The notes: generated by a model not told the origin, from the letters alone. DNA of 64,000 bases from Prunella strophiata (GCA_036583965.1 JAZBQD010000021.1:17775266-17839265); one strand, 5' to 3'. Counted from the stretch's first letter, positions 13,374 to 27,073 are shown. Made by a program: numbers and translations.

Positions 13374-16337
13374 AACAGCTCCTGGTTTCCTTCAGCAAAT
13401 CTCCACACAAGTTTCCTGCTCCCTGGGAACACTTAGGGCTGTTTTGAGCTGGCTTAGTTGAAATTTCTGGTGTTGGAATTGCCTGATGAAGGCTCAGAGG
13501 TGCTGCTGAGTGTTCTCCCCCTCTCCACGTGCACATCCCTGTCACTGTCTCCTCCAGCAGCAGCACTGATGAGGGAGTTCTGTACCCCTGCTCACGTGGC
13601 AAACCCAGCAACAGCACAAACATCATCCCATCATTCTACCCCTGAATCCTCCAATTCATTGCTGTCTGTGATCCTGCTCTGGCAGGAGATGAGCCTGAGC
13701 CCCCATCCCTGCCTGGTTTACTTCCCACTGCACATGGCATCATTAAAGTGGGCATCTAAATAAAGCAGATCAGCATTAATTCAGCACAAAGAGCTCCACA
13801 ATCATGGCAGGTACTGAGATATTATTGTAAATATTGCTGGGTTTTCTGCACGTGGAGCTGAGTGATGCAGATGTACCACAGTGTGCATTTAGAAAGCACT
13901 GGGATCATAAAAACTCACTTTTCATAACCATCTGACTATGATTAATTGTAACAATACAACTTATTAATTAAACTTGGGAAGCAGCATAATGGGAACTAGC
14001 ATTCTCAATTCACTTGAATGAGTTTCAGCATTTATTCTGCAGCTCTTTTAATGAGATGCTGAAATCATCTGCATGTCAATCTATTCATTACCAAATGAGA
14101 CAAATGCAACAATCCTAAGTATTCATGAAAATATCTTCATTAGAAAAATCATATAATTAACCTGGAGTGTTCTCTAAATGAAGCACCTCAAATGTTACAT
14201 ATTTTCTTTCATAATTGCAATTTGAGAATATTATTTTCTCATTCTCCCTGATTATATTTAAAGTAAAACCAGCATTCAGCATGATTTGAAATCTTTTGCA
14301 CAAAAGAATAAACTGCAGGGAAATGCAAGCACTGGGGGTGTTGTTCCCTGTTGGTTTTGCTTTATTTGGTGTCAATGTCCATTATCAAAGACTGTATTTC
14401 AGCAAGAATTGATCTGGTTGTGGGTCCCATCTTTGTGCTGCTGCCCATGTGAAAGGATTTTCAGTTAATGACTCTTCATTGCCTTCCCCTCATCCCCAAA
14501 CACTTCTGTTAAAACTTACAAATTATCTCCATTCTGAAATTTGCCAAGAAATGTCACCCACTGTCTCAAAGTCTGTGTCAGCTTGCCTTGTTTTTGAGGA
14601 AAAATCCATTGTTCTAGCTGAAAACTTTGAATGTTTCCCACTGAAGGGGAACTGCAACTTTACCTCAATTTTTGCTCAGCACGTCCTTGCCTCTCTCTTC
14701 CTTTCCAGCCAGCAGTGACACCACACAAAGTCCCTGCAGAGCTCTTGGTGTGGAGCATTTCTGGGGCTTTCAGAAGCAATCCTCACCAGCTGGGACATCC
14801 ATGGGCTGTCTGGTGACAAAGAATTCCCCAGAAATACTCACAGGGACCCCAACACTGCTGCATGGTCAGGGTTCCTCCTCCTTCAGCACGTTCTGTCTCT
14901 CTGGGGTGTGTGCACTCCCCTCCTGCTCTGGTTTTCCCTCTGACATGGCACAGGCTCCCCAGGGCTCTCTCATGATGTGACCCCGAGTTTTCAGACACAT
15001 CAGAGCCCATGGAAGGGCTTGGGTTGGCTTAAATATGATCCCTTTTTTTGTTGTTTTTGCCTTAAGGAAATGGAGGGATGGAGTGGCAAAGCTGTGCAGG
15101 GATCTGTCCTGGTTCATGATCATTAAAAATTGTTAACTTCAGTGTACTGAATTCCTGACTTATTCTGAGGGCAAGGGGATAACCCTGAAAAAAAAATGGT
15201 GCTTAAAAGGGAACTAAAGGAGACCCCACACAAAAACAAGGGGGAAAAATTCCCCAACAAACTGCCTGAAGATATTTTCATCAGCAAGTAGGTGCTGGCA
15301 TTCCAAGGACAGCTGCTGTAAGAAAAGATGATGTGAGTGCTTCATGTTTATTTTTACCTCGAGATGAGAGGATAAAAGGGAATGGAGCAGTGAAATGGGG
15401 AAACATGACAGGCACAGTGCACAAAACCTGACAACTTGTAGGGAGTCTGACAGAGAAGCAGCACTGCTGATGTTCCTGGGAGCTTCACCCATCACAGGTG
15501 GGGGTGGATTTGTCTGGCAAAATTTGTAGGAATGCAGAACCACTTTAGATCTGATTTGAAGATCTCTGAATATTTTGCAAATTTTAACACTCTGGCTTTT
15601 TCCCACCCCTGTTAATACAGAGGGATTTCACTGACTCTTAATTAAGTGTTAGGGTAGGAGTATGTTGTGAATTAATAGTATGCTTGTCTCTAGAAGTCTG
15701 CAGAACTTTTGTTATAAGAATAGAATTTAAACCATCTATCCCTGTTTGTTTATAAGGGTGCAGCACACAAGGAGTTAATGGAAACAAAATTTTCATTTCC
15801 TAGAGGGAGCTGTGAACATGGCTTCAAACAAATCTGTGCCCAGCTGCAACAAGTGCCTGAATGTTTCTACTGTACCTGCTGGATGATTGTGATCTCTGCT
15901 TAAACAAAAGACTTCTTCTTTTTGATCCCTCTATTTATCCTTTCAATGAAGGATTTTCAGCTCATTTAATTAGAAGCTGCTCTCTAAGAAATTGTTGGGA
16001 CACCACAGCTTAACATTATAACTTTGAGCAACGATAACAAACTCCCAAAAGGAAATTGACTGAAAGGCACTTCCTAAAATCCATGTTATCATCAATCATT
16101 ATCATCAACAGGTGAAATTCTGATGTTCTGGTGTCATTTTTTTATCTAATACAACATGTTATCTCTTTCCTTTTGGTTTAGTAAGGAAACAAGATTTATG
16201 AATTCAGTGTCTCTTTGTTCCTCTAACAACTTTGGATTTATTAGCTATTTTCAGTGAAACTTGATAAAGATATAGTGGCATCAAAGAGATTCTCTGTTCA
16301 CACTTCTGCAAAAGGAGGCAGCTGGGCAGGGAGAAGG
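13374..16337. other. Unique intergenic sequence, no gene recognised
   Basis: No mobile element or conserved frame recognised. Open frames at 13354-13763, 14449-14980 and 15214-15606 overlap on both strands and show no family features. Confidence 0.5.
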
Positions 16338-16430
16338 GAACCAGCCTGGTCTGGTGGGAGGGATTGGAGTGAGATGATTTTTAAGGTCCCTTCCCACCCA
16401 AACCATGCTGGGATTGATTCTGTGCTGTCT
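16338..16430 (+). mobile_element. CR1 LINE 3' end fragment, sense
   Basis: The sequence contains CCAGCCTGGTCTGGTGGGAG, then GATTGGAGTGAGATGA, TTTTTAAGGTCCCTTCC and AACCATGCTGGGATTGATTCTGTG. This is the recognisable CR1 3' terminal segment. It is short, 5'-truncated and diverged. Confidence 0.87.
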
Positions 16431-18939
16431 TTTGTTATCAGCCAACCTGCACCAGGCAGTGGAGGTGACAGATTTATGGAGGCTCATGAAGGAACAGTTC
16501 CTGTGGATAACAAGATAAAGAGCATTTTTAAGCAGATATGACATATTTCTACTGCTGTTACCTCTGTAGAGGAATCCTACTCTATCTTGCCAAATTGGTG
16601 TCTGCTATTGCTCTGTGTTTTGAATTTATCTCTGAAATATTCCAATTTCCTCACTTTGGTCATTCCTGCCTTTCCCTGAATTTGAGCCTGCCCTTTGTGG
16701 AACTCCTGCATGAAGTCAGGGGAAATTTGCTTCTGATTTTGGTGAGCAAAGAGACCTGAGGCCAGTGAGAATTTGTAGAATTCCAACTTTGTCATGCATC
16801 AGGGCTGTGTGGAGCCCACCAAGGGAATGTAGAAAGGCAAAGCAAGAGATGACTGAAAAGTAAATCCTGTTCAGGTATTGCAGCTCCATAGGAAGCAGGA
16901 TTTAAGTCTGAATTTTCTACCAGACAATTAAATCCAAACCTTGTGAAATCTAAATGTACTTACAGAAGGTTACAGATCCTGATACAAAGGTTTTATGGAA
17001 ACTGCAGTAGGTGAAGACTTCCTGGGAAAATTCCTGTTCAAAGATCTGAAATCCTTGGGGGTGTTGGCATCTCAAACCCCTGAGTCCTTCAGCTTTACAG
17101 AGTGAGAAATCCAGAAGCAATCCAGCAGCTTATTTCAACCTGAGGAAGGGAGGAAATAATAAAGTTTTCCAGCTGCCATTCACTTTTGTGAGGTAGATCA
17201 GCTTCTTCCCAGAAACAACCTCAGAGCAACCAGCCCAGCCATCATTTCCCCTTCATGTCCAGGGCTGGAAGTCTGTTCCAGAACAATCCACAGGCACAGA
17301 CCACCCTGCCTTGTTTCATCCTCTTGGTAGAGCACACAGAGCTTTGTTGTCCTGCTGCCTCTGAAGGGATTTCTCTGCTGGCCAAAAGAAATGACTTTGC
17401 AAGCAGAGGTTTCATCTCCACCCCACTGCCTCTCGTTTCCTTTGGCTCCAGGATTTCTCCTGCATTGGTTCTGTGAGGTTTTTTGAGGTTTTTTCCTACC
17501 ATGCTCTGCTGGCTTGGACACTTTCCCCACTCTAAATACTGAGCCTACAAAATAAAAAAGAAAAAAGCTGCAAGCCACTGATTTGGCATTGTGAAATTTA
17601 TTGTGTTTAATGGGTTTTCTGCAAGAGGGGCTTGTTGAGGGCTTTCTGTCTCTTGGTTTTTTAAAACATCGTGGAGTTCAAATGCTGCTGGAGCAACATT
17701 TTCAATCAGAGAGAAGCTTTTCATTTCCAGGGCTACAGATGGAGCATTCTGAGTAGCCTAATCACATACATAAGGGTTTTCAGTATTTCTTTTGTGTGGT
17801 ATTTTATGTGTCAACCCCAGTAGTCAGACCCATTTCTGAGATTGGAGATGGATCACATCGCAGAGTTGAGATGAGAAATTTCCATCTTTATGGAAGGGAG
17901 CTGGAATATAAGAAAATGGGGCATTTTATTAAATGATGCATTAATGAGGCTTTATATTTTCAGCATAGCACCTGTTTATCCTGCCAGCACTGGAGTCCAA
18001 GGGTGTAACATTCCCACACTGAATATATGGCTTGCTCCTGCTCTCATTACAGCCTGATTATTCTGGTGTAAATGCACCACTGCAGGTAGATTCTTTTTTT
18101 TTTTTTTTTTTTATTGTAGAACAGCCATCTGTGTTTTTAAAGCCTTGATGAGGCTCTGAAAAGCCAAGCAGCATCAACTGCTTACAATAGCCCAATTTTG
18201 ATAACTTTAGAATCAGAGCATTCAAAAATAATCTCCAGCAATAAGTGAAACTAGATGGTGTGGTGTGATGGGAGGCTTGTGTGCTGATTGGCTCTGTGTG
18301 CTCTCCTCAAGCATCTTTTTCCCTCTGCTTGCCAAATTTAGGTATTAGATAAAAGATTTTAAAATGGTGCCCTAGGCTCCACTTTGGTGGTCTTAATTAT
18401 TTACTGCCTCCTTGCACACAGCCTTCCCCACTTAAGTAATTGCACTAACAAATTACAGTATTAAAACGTCTGTCTAAACAATTTGTAGGTGCAGCCTGAA
18501 ATTTAGATGCTTAAAGTGCTGCTCTGAAATCCACAGTTTATTGTGCATGTGAAATTACACTTGAAAAAGAGGAGTGTTCCTGAAAAAATCAGGGTCATTT
18601 GTGCAAATATATCCAGTGGTTGGAACCAGGGTAATTTGCATAATTATAGGAGAGTGCTGTGCTGGAGCCCAGGGTAACTTCACAGGGGTCTGTGATACCT
18701 GTCAGGTGGAATAAGATGCATTACAGCCTTTGCCTCTTAAAAAATACCCCTGTAAGTGATGCCTTGTGTTGATCCTGCCTCTTTCCTGGGATTCAGTCTT
18801 GGCTGCAGACATTCATTTTACACTGGGCACTGCAATTCCTCTTGCTTGCTTTCACTTCTGGGAAGCACCTGAGGTGCCAACCCAGCCTTGCCAGGGTGGC
18901 ATGCACAGGCAGTGACAAACTCAGGCAAGGAACATGGAT
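16431..18939. other. Unique intergenic sequence with a poly-T tract
   Basis: Nothing coding recognised. A run of about 20 T lies near 18095-18113. The 126-codon minus-strand frame at 17198-17578 has no recognisable domain. Confidence 0.5.
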
Positions 18940-19420
18940 TTTTATTTTACCTCAATTACTCCTTTGGAAAAACAGATCTTTATCCTGTGTCCATGTATGG
19001 GGAGAAATCACACAGGACTCCATTTTCTTCATGGGGGAAAAACCCCATTCTTTATTCACATGACTCCTTTCTATACATATATATACATACATAAATATGT
19101 ATGTATAGAATATATATATATATATGTATGTATAGAATATATATATATACACACATACATGTATACTTTCTATATATAGTTTTACAGACCTCGTGTGGGA
19201 CTCCAATTGGTCAGGAGCTTTCTTGCCAATTACTTTATTTATTGGTCAGTAACAAATTGTTATTCTGTATTGGTCACTCAAACTCTCAGTGTGTACCTGC
19301 AGGAAAAGTTGATTGTGAGAGAAAATTTTCATTTTTCTAAGGGTATAAAAACAGTTTATACAGGTAAAAGTTGGGGTTTTTTTACCCAGGAATAGATTGT
19401 GATGTTAATGAACTGCTCAC
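18940..19420 (-). mobile_element. Probable solo LTR with three TGACCAAT boxes
   Basis: On the minus strand three copies of TGACCAAT (plus-strand ATTGG at 19206, 19241 and 19269) precede a TATATATAG box (about 19170-19179) and then an AATAAAG poly(A) signal (plus-strand TTTATT at 19051-19056). CCAAT boxes, TATA and poly(A) in that order and spacing are LTR-like. I could not fix the ends by a target duplication, so the boundaries are approximate. The TATA segment has been enlarged by a TA-rich repeat (19070-19180). Confidence 0.5.
19070..19180. repeat. TA/TATG-rich dinucleotide and tetranucleotide repeat
   Basis: Alternating TA runs and TATG/CATA units. A segment of about 27 bp (ATGTATGTATAGAATATATA and onward) is present twice. 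It sits where the TATA box of the surrounding LTR-like element would be. Confidence 0.88.
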
Positions 19421-21798
19421 ACCAGGATTGCTTTCCCATGGGAACCTGCAAAGTGCCAGCTTGACAAGGTCAACCACTGATTCCTGATTTTATGAAGCCT
19501 TTCTCTGTGATTTTTCTACCTCACTGCAACATCCATGTCCAGGATCATGCTCAGCACTGCAGGAAGGTGTGAACTCTTTGCTGGGTGCTCTAAAAGGGAA
19601 GGGTGGGATCCTTCCACTGACCTCACTTGTCTTCAGGTGTCTTCTTTAAGCTGGGTGTGGCAGATGGAAGAGAGCCCAGGAGGGGATGGTTCCATGCCCA
19701 GGGAGTGCCTGATGCTCCCTGGAAGCCCCCCTGCACCTCTGGGGACAGTGGGGATGGGTGGCTCAGCTCAGCAAACCAGAAAAATTCCCCTTAATGACAC
19801 AAGCTCTTCCCTCTTTGCAAAGTCAGTGGTGAAAAAGAGCTCCCAGTAAATTCATCAAGCCAGGATTTCAGGCAGAATTCAGCTCCCCTGAGCTTCCAAA
19901 TAACTCAGTTTCACCACACGTGCTGGGAGTGCTCAGAAGCCTCCTGGGGACTGAGGGAAAAGCAGAGCCCTCAGTGCCTCTCTTCTTTTAAAGGCTGGTA
20001 AAACTCACTGCAGGCTCACCTGGTGACACAGGGACAGAGCTGGAGCTGCTGGAGGGATCTGCTCCTGCTGGAGAGCCCTTGGCAGGTGGGATGGAAGCTG
20101 AAATGGGGACATTTCCCTGAGCCTGGCTGCAAGTCCTTGACTGCAGAGACTTCAGTCTGAAAATGAAGTACATGTACTCACTAAAAATGAGTACAAATGC
20201 AGCAGGAAGTAATGAAAACTGGTGTTCTGGGGAAGAGGGGGGGATCATTGTAGCAGAAATTGTGGAGGTTTATCTTTAAATTGAAGCATCTTGATACAGA
20301 TCTGTGGGTAAGTGAGGGGATGGTATAGAAAAGGGGGTGGAAATCTAGCAAGAGCTGGTTTTTACATCTGATTTGGTATTCTCAGCAGTGGCAGCTGATG
20401 TTTGAAAGCATTTGCATTGCATCTGTCCTTAATGTTCACCACGAGATAACAGAAGCAGAGGGATCAGATCAAAGCACAGCCCTGTGCCTCCCCTTCTGAA
20501 AGCAGCAAAATATTCCAGAAAAAAAAAAAATAAAAAAAACCAAACATGAGAAAGCTCAGGCAGGTGTATAGAAGCAAATTCACAGCAGATATGTGATGGC
20601 TCAGAGGAGATAATGCAGAGGAAAGAGGGAAAATGGAATCTCTGGGTTTCAGCTTTCTGGTCAGGTTGGATATTTCCACTCTCTTTCCACTTAGTTAGAA
20701 GTGTTTGTCCATCTCTTGCAGGTGAGAGATGCCTGTAAACAAATCAGTGAGGGGAAAGGGAGAGAGGACATGCTCCTGCATTTAGAGTGGGACATCACCA
20801 GCACAGGCTCTGTGTGTTCACAGCCCTTTGGGGAGCAAAATGACAGGCAGGTGACAGTGAGCTGTGATTCCTTTTCCCAGCAAGCCCACCTTGCACTTCT
20901 GAACAACTTCTCCAAAGGTTTTTGGGTAAAGAAATGGAGGAAAGACCAGTTCAGTTCTAAATTCATATCTTAAGAGTCTAAACTATATTGATATTTTTAA
21001 TATAGATGGGGATTTCATGCTGGATATTTCCTGTATGGTTTCTCTTCCAGGATAAATACCAAATCACCCAACAGAGTTCAAAGGTGCAGCAGTTTGGTGT
21101 TTGGGCATCATGAGTTTGGTAACTTGTTTAATTTGTTTCACAGCACCGTGGATAAACACAAAATTCAAAGAATAATTTAAAGAATTCAAAGTTAATGAAA
21201 CTAAAACTTATTAATGAGGCAAGTGTCCTTGTTGAGAGCAAAAACTTGCCTTGTCTGTGGAAGGGACTCCTGTTTTCTGAGCTTGTCAGGAGCTGCAGGG
21301 CTGAGTGAAAGGAGATGACACCACCCCAGGCACTTTAATGTTGTCTTTCCAGGCTACTGAAACTGAGAAAGATCAGACTGATGCCAAAAATAAAGCAGAG
21401 TATGGAGAGCCAAGGGGCATCACTTCATTTCCCAGTTTGTCCAACTGTCTCAGGCAAAAATCACTTAATGTCCATGTCTGTTTTCCCCTCTGCAAATTTG
21501 CAGGAGTCCTTTTTTATTGTGGTGGTGGTTTGATTTCTGGAGATCTTAACAAGAGCAGGGTAAAGAATACAATAGAAAAAAGCTGTTTTAATTAATGTCA
21601 CTTCATCAATAAGGGCCATGAGGAAATATTAGGGCCTCAGGGGATTTCTGGAGGAATAACTGTACTTTATTCCCAGAACTTGTTGACAAGTTTGAAACTG
21701 AAAGGTGCAACTTAGCTGAAATCAAGGGAGCTCTCCCAAGAGCTGATTTATTCAAATGGTTTAAAAAATGAGCTACTTGTGGAGTGCTGACTGAGAGG
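19421..21798. other. Unique intergenic sequence, no gene recognised
   Basis: No repeat boundary or conserved coding frame found. An A-rich run lies at 20519-20540. Confidence 0.5.
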
Positions 21799-22010
21799 TT
21801 AGGAAATATTGTGAAAATCAGATCCAAGGCACAAAGCACAGGACTCCTGAAATGATATTTCACATGAATTAGGAGATATTGTGAAAATCACTTCCAAATC
21901 ACACAGCACAGGACTCCTGAAATTGTATTACACCTGAATTAAGGATATATTGTGAAAATCAGTTCCAAATCACAGCAGCACAGGACTCCTGAAATGACAT
22001 TTCACCACAC
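21799..22010. repeat. Three-copy 70-bp tandem repeat
   Basis: Three head-to-tail units begin at 21799, 21869 and 21939. Each carries ATATTGTGAAAATCA, CAGCACAGGACTCCTGAAAT or a close variant, and a TTTCAC or TTACAC end. They have diverged by several substitutions, so the duplication is not recent. Confidence 0.88.
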
Positions 22011-22771
22011 TGAGAGTGGAAGGGAGACCTTCACCTAATTACCTGAGGGCTGCAAGCCTGAGCTTGGTTGGAATCAACAGGAATTCCAGTTCAAAGGATG
22101 TCTGCCCTGAGGGTGGTGCAGAATTGTGCTGTGGTGAAAAACTGAATCTACAACATCTGCTGTCTTGTTCTACCTTTTACTTCATCTAAAGATTCCCAAA
22201 TCTAAAAATGCCTCCTCGGGGAGGGGGAAACAGGGGAAACAACCAATGTTTCCAAACACACCACTTCTGGTTCTGCCTCACTTTTTGAAATGTTGTCTCC
22301 AGGCAGGGAGCTCAGGAGTGTGTGCTGCAGGTGCAATTCCCTCTGACACAGCCCAGCAAAGCTCCCAGGGAGGTTTAACAAGGCTCTGGAGCCGCGGGGC
22401 TGCTGTGGCAGCGATTTCTGAGCTGTGAATGAGCTCTGTGCTGCTTGCATTGATCTGAGAGCCGCCCCCAGCGCTGCTGCTCGTTGACATTCTCGTTGGC
22501 AGCGGGTCGTGGAAGCTCCATCCCTGCCAAAAGTGAGATGTGCTAACAGCAGACTTGTCAGATGGGTCTGCACTCCCACCCTGACCCTGCAGGCCTCTGT
22601 GGGACCACCACTGCCCCGTGCCCTGGGCTTTGTGGGCTCTCCTGGAGTTGGTTTTCACTCCAGTCTGCAGGGAATCGTCCCAAATGTGTTCTGTCTTGCC
22701 TGGAAGAGCAGCAACAGCATCCCACCTTGTGGAAGAGGTTTGTCTGTGACTTCTGTGAGCCAGGGAGAAGT
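22011..22771. other. Intergenic sequence left of the 19-bp array
   Basis: No gene recognised. The stretch 22390-22510 is richer in GC and CpG (GAGCCGCGGGG, GAGCCGCCCCCAGCGC, GCAGCGGGTCG) than its surroundings, but has no exon or promoter architecture that I can support. Confidence 0.45.
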
Positions 22772-25700
22772 CTGTTTGATAGGAGGATCCCTGTTTGATA
22801 GGAGGATCCCTGTTTGATAGGAGGATCCATGTTTGATAAGAGGATCCATGTTTGATAAGAAGATCCATGTTTGATAAGAGGATCCATGTTTGATAGGAGG
22901 ATCCATGTTTGATAACAGGATCCCTGTTTGATAGCAGGATCCCTGTTTGATAGGAGGATCCATGTTTGATGAGAGGATCCATGTTTGATAGGAGGATCCA
23001 TGTTTGATAGGAGGATCCCTGTTTGATAAGAGGATCCATGTTTGATAAGAGGATCCATGTTTGATAGGAGGATCCATGTTTGATAAGAGGATCCATGTTT
23101 GATAAGAGGATCCCTGTTTGATAGCAGGATCCATGTTTGATGAGAGGATCCATGTTTGATAGGAGGATCCATGTTTGATAGGAGGATCCATGTTTGATAA
23201 GAGGATCCATGTTTGATAGGAGGATCCATGTTTGATAGGAGGATCCATGTTTGATAAGAGGATCCATGTTTGATAAGAAGATCCATGTTTGATAAGAGGA
23301 TCCATGTTTGATAGGAGGATCCATGTTTGATAGGAGGATCCCTGTTTGATAACAGGATCCATGTTTGATAAGAGGGTCCCTGTTTGATAAGAGGATCCCT
23401 GTTTGATAGGAGGATCCATGTTTGATAGGAGGATCCATGTTTGATAGGAGGATCATGTTTGATAAGAGGATCCATGTTTGATAGAGGATCCATGTTGATA
23501 GGAGGATCCATGTTTGATAACAGATCCATGTTTGATGAGAGGATCCATGTTTGATAAGAGGATCCTGTTTGATAAGAGGATCCCTGTTTGATAAGAGGGT
23601 CCCTGTTTGATAGGAGGATCCATGTTTGATAAGAGGATCCCTGTTTGATAACAGGATCCATGTTTGATAACAGGATCCATGTTTGATAAGAGGATCCTGT
23701 TTGATAACAGGATCCATGTTGATAAGAGGATCCATGTTGATAAGAGGATCCATGTTGATAAGAGGATCCATGTTGATAGGAGGATCCATGTTGATAGGAG
23801 GATCCATGTTGATAGGAGGATCCATGTTTGATAACAGGATCCATGTTGATAAGAGGATCCCTGTTTGATAACAGGATCCCTGTTTGATAACAGGATCCAT
23901 GTTTGATGAGAGGATCCATGTTTGATAGGAGGATCCATGTTTGATAAGAGGATCCATGTTTGATAAGAAGATCCATGTTTGATAACAGGATCCATGTTTG
24001 ATGAGAGGATCCATGTTTGATAGGAGGATCCATGTTTGATAGGAGGATCCTGTTTGATAACAGGATCCATGTTTGATAACAGGATCCATGTTTGATGAGA
24101 GGATCCATGTTTGATAAGAGGATCCATGTTTGATAACAGGATCCCTGTTTGATAAGAAGATCCATGTTTGATAAGAGGATCCTGTTTGATAAGAGGATCC
24201 ATGTTTGATAGAGGATCCATGTTTGATAACAGGATCCCTGTTTGATAAGAAGATCCATGTTTGATAACAGGATCCCTGTTTGATAAGAGGATCCATGTTT
24301 GATAAGAGGATCCCTGTTTGATAACAGGATCCCTGTTTGATAGGAGGATCCATGTTTGATAAGAGGATCCATGTTTGATAAGAAGATCCATGTTTGATAA
24401 GAAGATCCATGTTTGATAACAGGATCCATGTTTGATAAGAGGATCCTGTTTGATAAGAGGATCCTGTTTGATAACAGGATCCCTGTTTGATAGGAGGATC
24501 CCTGTTTGATAACAGGATCCATGTTGATAGGAGGATCCTGTTTGATAACAGGATCCATGTTGATAGGAGGATCCATGTTTGATAACAGGATCCATGTTTG
24601 ATAAGAAGATCCATGTTTGATAACAGGATCCATGTTTGATAACAGGATCCATGTTTGATAACAGGATCCCTGTTTGATAGGAGGATCCATGTTTGATAAG
24701 ATCCATGTTGGATAAGAGGATCCCTGTTTGATAACAGGATCCATGTTTGATAACAGGATCCATGTTTGATAGAGGATCCATGTTTGATAACAGGATCCAT
24801 GTTGATAGGAGGATCCATGTTTGATAACAGGATCCCTGTTTGATAGGAGGATCCATGTTTGATAGAGGATCCATGTTTGATAACAGGATCCATGTTTGAT
24901 AACAGGATCCCTGTTTGATAAGAAGATCCATGTTTGATAGAGGATCCATGTTTGATAACAGGATCCATGTTTGATAGAGGATCCATGTTTGATAAGAGGA
25001 TCCTGTTTGATAAGAGGATCCTGTTTGATAACAGGATCCATGTTTGATAGAGGATCCATGTTTGATAAGAGGATCCTGTTTGATAAGAGGATCCATGTTT
25101 GATGAGAGGATCCATGTTTGATAACAGGATCCATGTTGATAAGAGGATCCTGTTTGATAACAGGATCCATGTTGATAAGAGGATCCTGTTTGATAAGAGG
25201 ATCCATGTTTGATAACAGGATCCATGTTGATAGGAGGATCCATGTTGATAAGAGGATCCATGTTTGATAACAGGATCCATGTTGATAGGAGGATCCATGT
25301 TTGATAACAGGATCCCTGTTTGATAGGAGGATCCATGTTTGATAACAGGATCCCTGTTTGATAGGAGGATCCCTGTTTGATAACAGGATCCATGTTTGAT
25401 GAGAGGATCCATGTTTGATAACAGGATCCCTGTTTGATAGGAGGATCCATGTTTGATAACAGGATCCATGTTGATAAGAGGATCCTGTTTGATAACAGGA
25501 TCCATGTTTGATAACAGGATCCATGTTTGATAACAGGATCCATGTTTGATAACAGGATCCATGTTTGATAAGAAGATCCATGTTTGATAACAGGATCCAT
25601 GTTTGATAACAGGATCCATGTTTGATAAGAGGATCCATGTTGATAGGAGGATCCCTGTTTGATAACAGGATCCATGTTGATAGGAGGATCCATGTTTGAT

Positions 25701-25847
25701 AACAGGATCCCTGTTTGATAAGAGGATCCTGTTTGATAACAGGATCCCTGTTTGATAGGAGGATCCATGTTTGATAACAGGATCCCTGTTTGATAGGAGG
25801 ATCCATGTTGATAAGAGGATCCATGTTGATAAGAGGATCCATGTTTT
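22772..25847. repeat. 19-bp minisatellite, ~160 units, each with GATCC
   Basis: The consensus unit is GATCCATGTTTGATAAGAG. Common variants are ATCCC for ATCCA, and GATAGGAG, GATAACAG, GATGAGAG or GATAAGAAG at the end. One-base-deleted 18-bp units (GTTGAT, or GATCCTG) cluster at 23710-23860 and recur from 24520 to 25840. Almost every unit carries a BamHI-type GGATCC site. No unit contains a stop on the minus strand, which creates false frames of 811 to 1290 codons. It lacks the constant-repeat, unique-spacer pattern of CRISPR, and no satellite name comes to mind. Confidence 0.97.
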
Positions 25848-26879
25848 GAAGGCTTCTGAAAATGGAGTGTTGTTTGTGTTGTGACCATCCCAAGTGCAAC
25901 ACCACCAGCCCTTTCTGGACATCCATTTCCCCACCTGAGAGGGCTCCAGAAGGAAATGGGGACAGAACCTTTGGGTTGGGCTCAGCTGCAGCTCCTGCCT
26001 GCCTTGGCAATGTAGGGCAGGGCTCTGGCTGCTCTGTTGCCCACCCCAAGCTGCCAGCAAAGGCAGGAAATTAAATGAAATTAAATAAATTAATTCCAAA
26101 GTCTTTTTGAGCACCTTGTGGGGCTGGCACTCTCCCTGGTCTCCCTGCAATAAGGAAAGTCTTTAACTTTTTTAATTGCTTCCATTTTTTCTCTCCTTGA
26201 TGGTGACATTTCTTCCCCAGGTGGCTCCAATGGTGGTTCATTTATCATTTTTTTCCCCTTTCCCAAGCCCATGTGACTTTGTTTTCCTTAATTTTATTTA
26301 ATTGATTATAACTAATTGACTCTTGCTTCAGGGAATTGAGGTTTCTGAGCCTGATCTTAACTTATTTTTGGTGAAGTCTTTTTCTTCCAGTCTGGGCCTG
26401 AGCTACAAGGTTATAATTTTAATAAAAAAATGTGCTGAATGGAGAGATGCCTCATCACAGACTCAGTCTGTGGCCTTGGAAGGCACTGGAAACTTACCTT
26501 AATATCCATTAACTCTTCTGTCTGCTTTTAATTTCACCATGCCTTGGATGAAAGCACAGCCAGGTCTCCTGTGAGTCAGGCTTTTAGATTTCATCTACAT
26601 AAACATTTCTTTCCTTTCCTTTCCTTTCTGGAGTGTGCATATGTTCTATTGAAATCTAGGAACAAGGCACAGTCACTTACTCCAAGGCTTCCTCTCCACA
26701 GCACAATAGCAGTTTTGCTCTTTTAAAAGGGAAGGAAAACAGATTTCCTTGGCAGGGAGAATAATATCAGTTCAATCTCTGGCATGTGGATAATTATATT
26801 TATTTTCTTATGTGAAATACTTGGAGATCCTGGAGAGAAAATATTGTTTATTTAAGAGATGCATTTAAAAAAACACAGA
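25848..26879. other. Unique intergenic sequence, no gene recognised
   Basis: Includes a short TTTCC run at about 26612-26633. No coding or mobile-element signal identified. Confidence 0.5.
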
Positions 26880-27073
26880 GTTTTTTGGTTTTGGTTTTTT
26901 TTGTTGTTGTTGTTTTTTTGTTTGTTTGTTTGTTTTTTGGTTTTTTTGGGGGGGGGTTGGGGTTTTTTTTTTTGTTTGTTTGTTTTTGGGTTTTTTGTTT
27001 GGGTTTTTTTGTTTGTTTTTTTGTTTGTTTGTTTGTTTGTTTGTTTGTTTGTTTTGTTTTGTTTTTTTTTTAT
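26880..27073. repeat. T/G low-complexity tract with GTTT runs
   Basis: Nearly 200 bp consist almost only of T and G on the plus strand. They include GTTT tetranucleotide runs and a G run near 26950. It resembles the tract at 56143-56428. Open frames of Phe/Val/Leu on one strand and Lys/Gln/Pro on the other are artefacts. Confidence 0.93.

Noticed and set aside
22278..26150. Open frames of 811 to 1290 codons on the minus strand
   Set aside because: They are translations of the 19-bp array (repeating MDPLIKHGSSYQT-type strings). Several frames are open at once and flanking parts show no domain, promoter or splice context.
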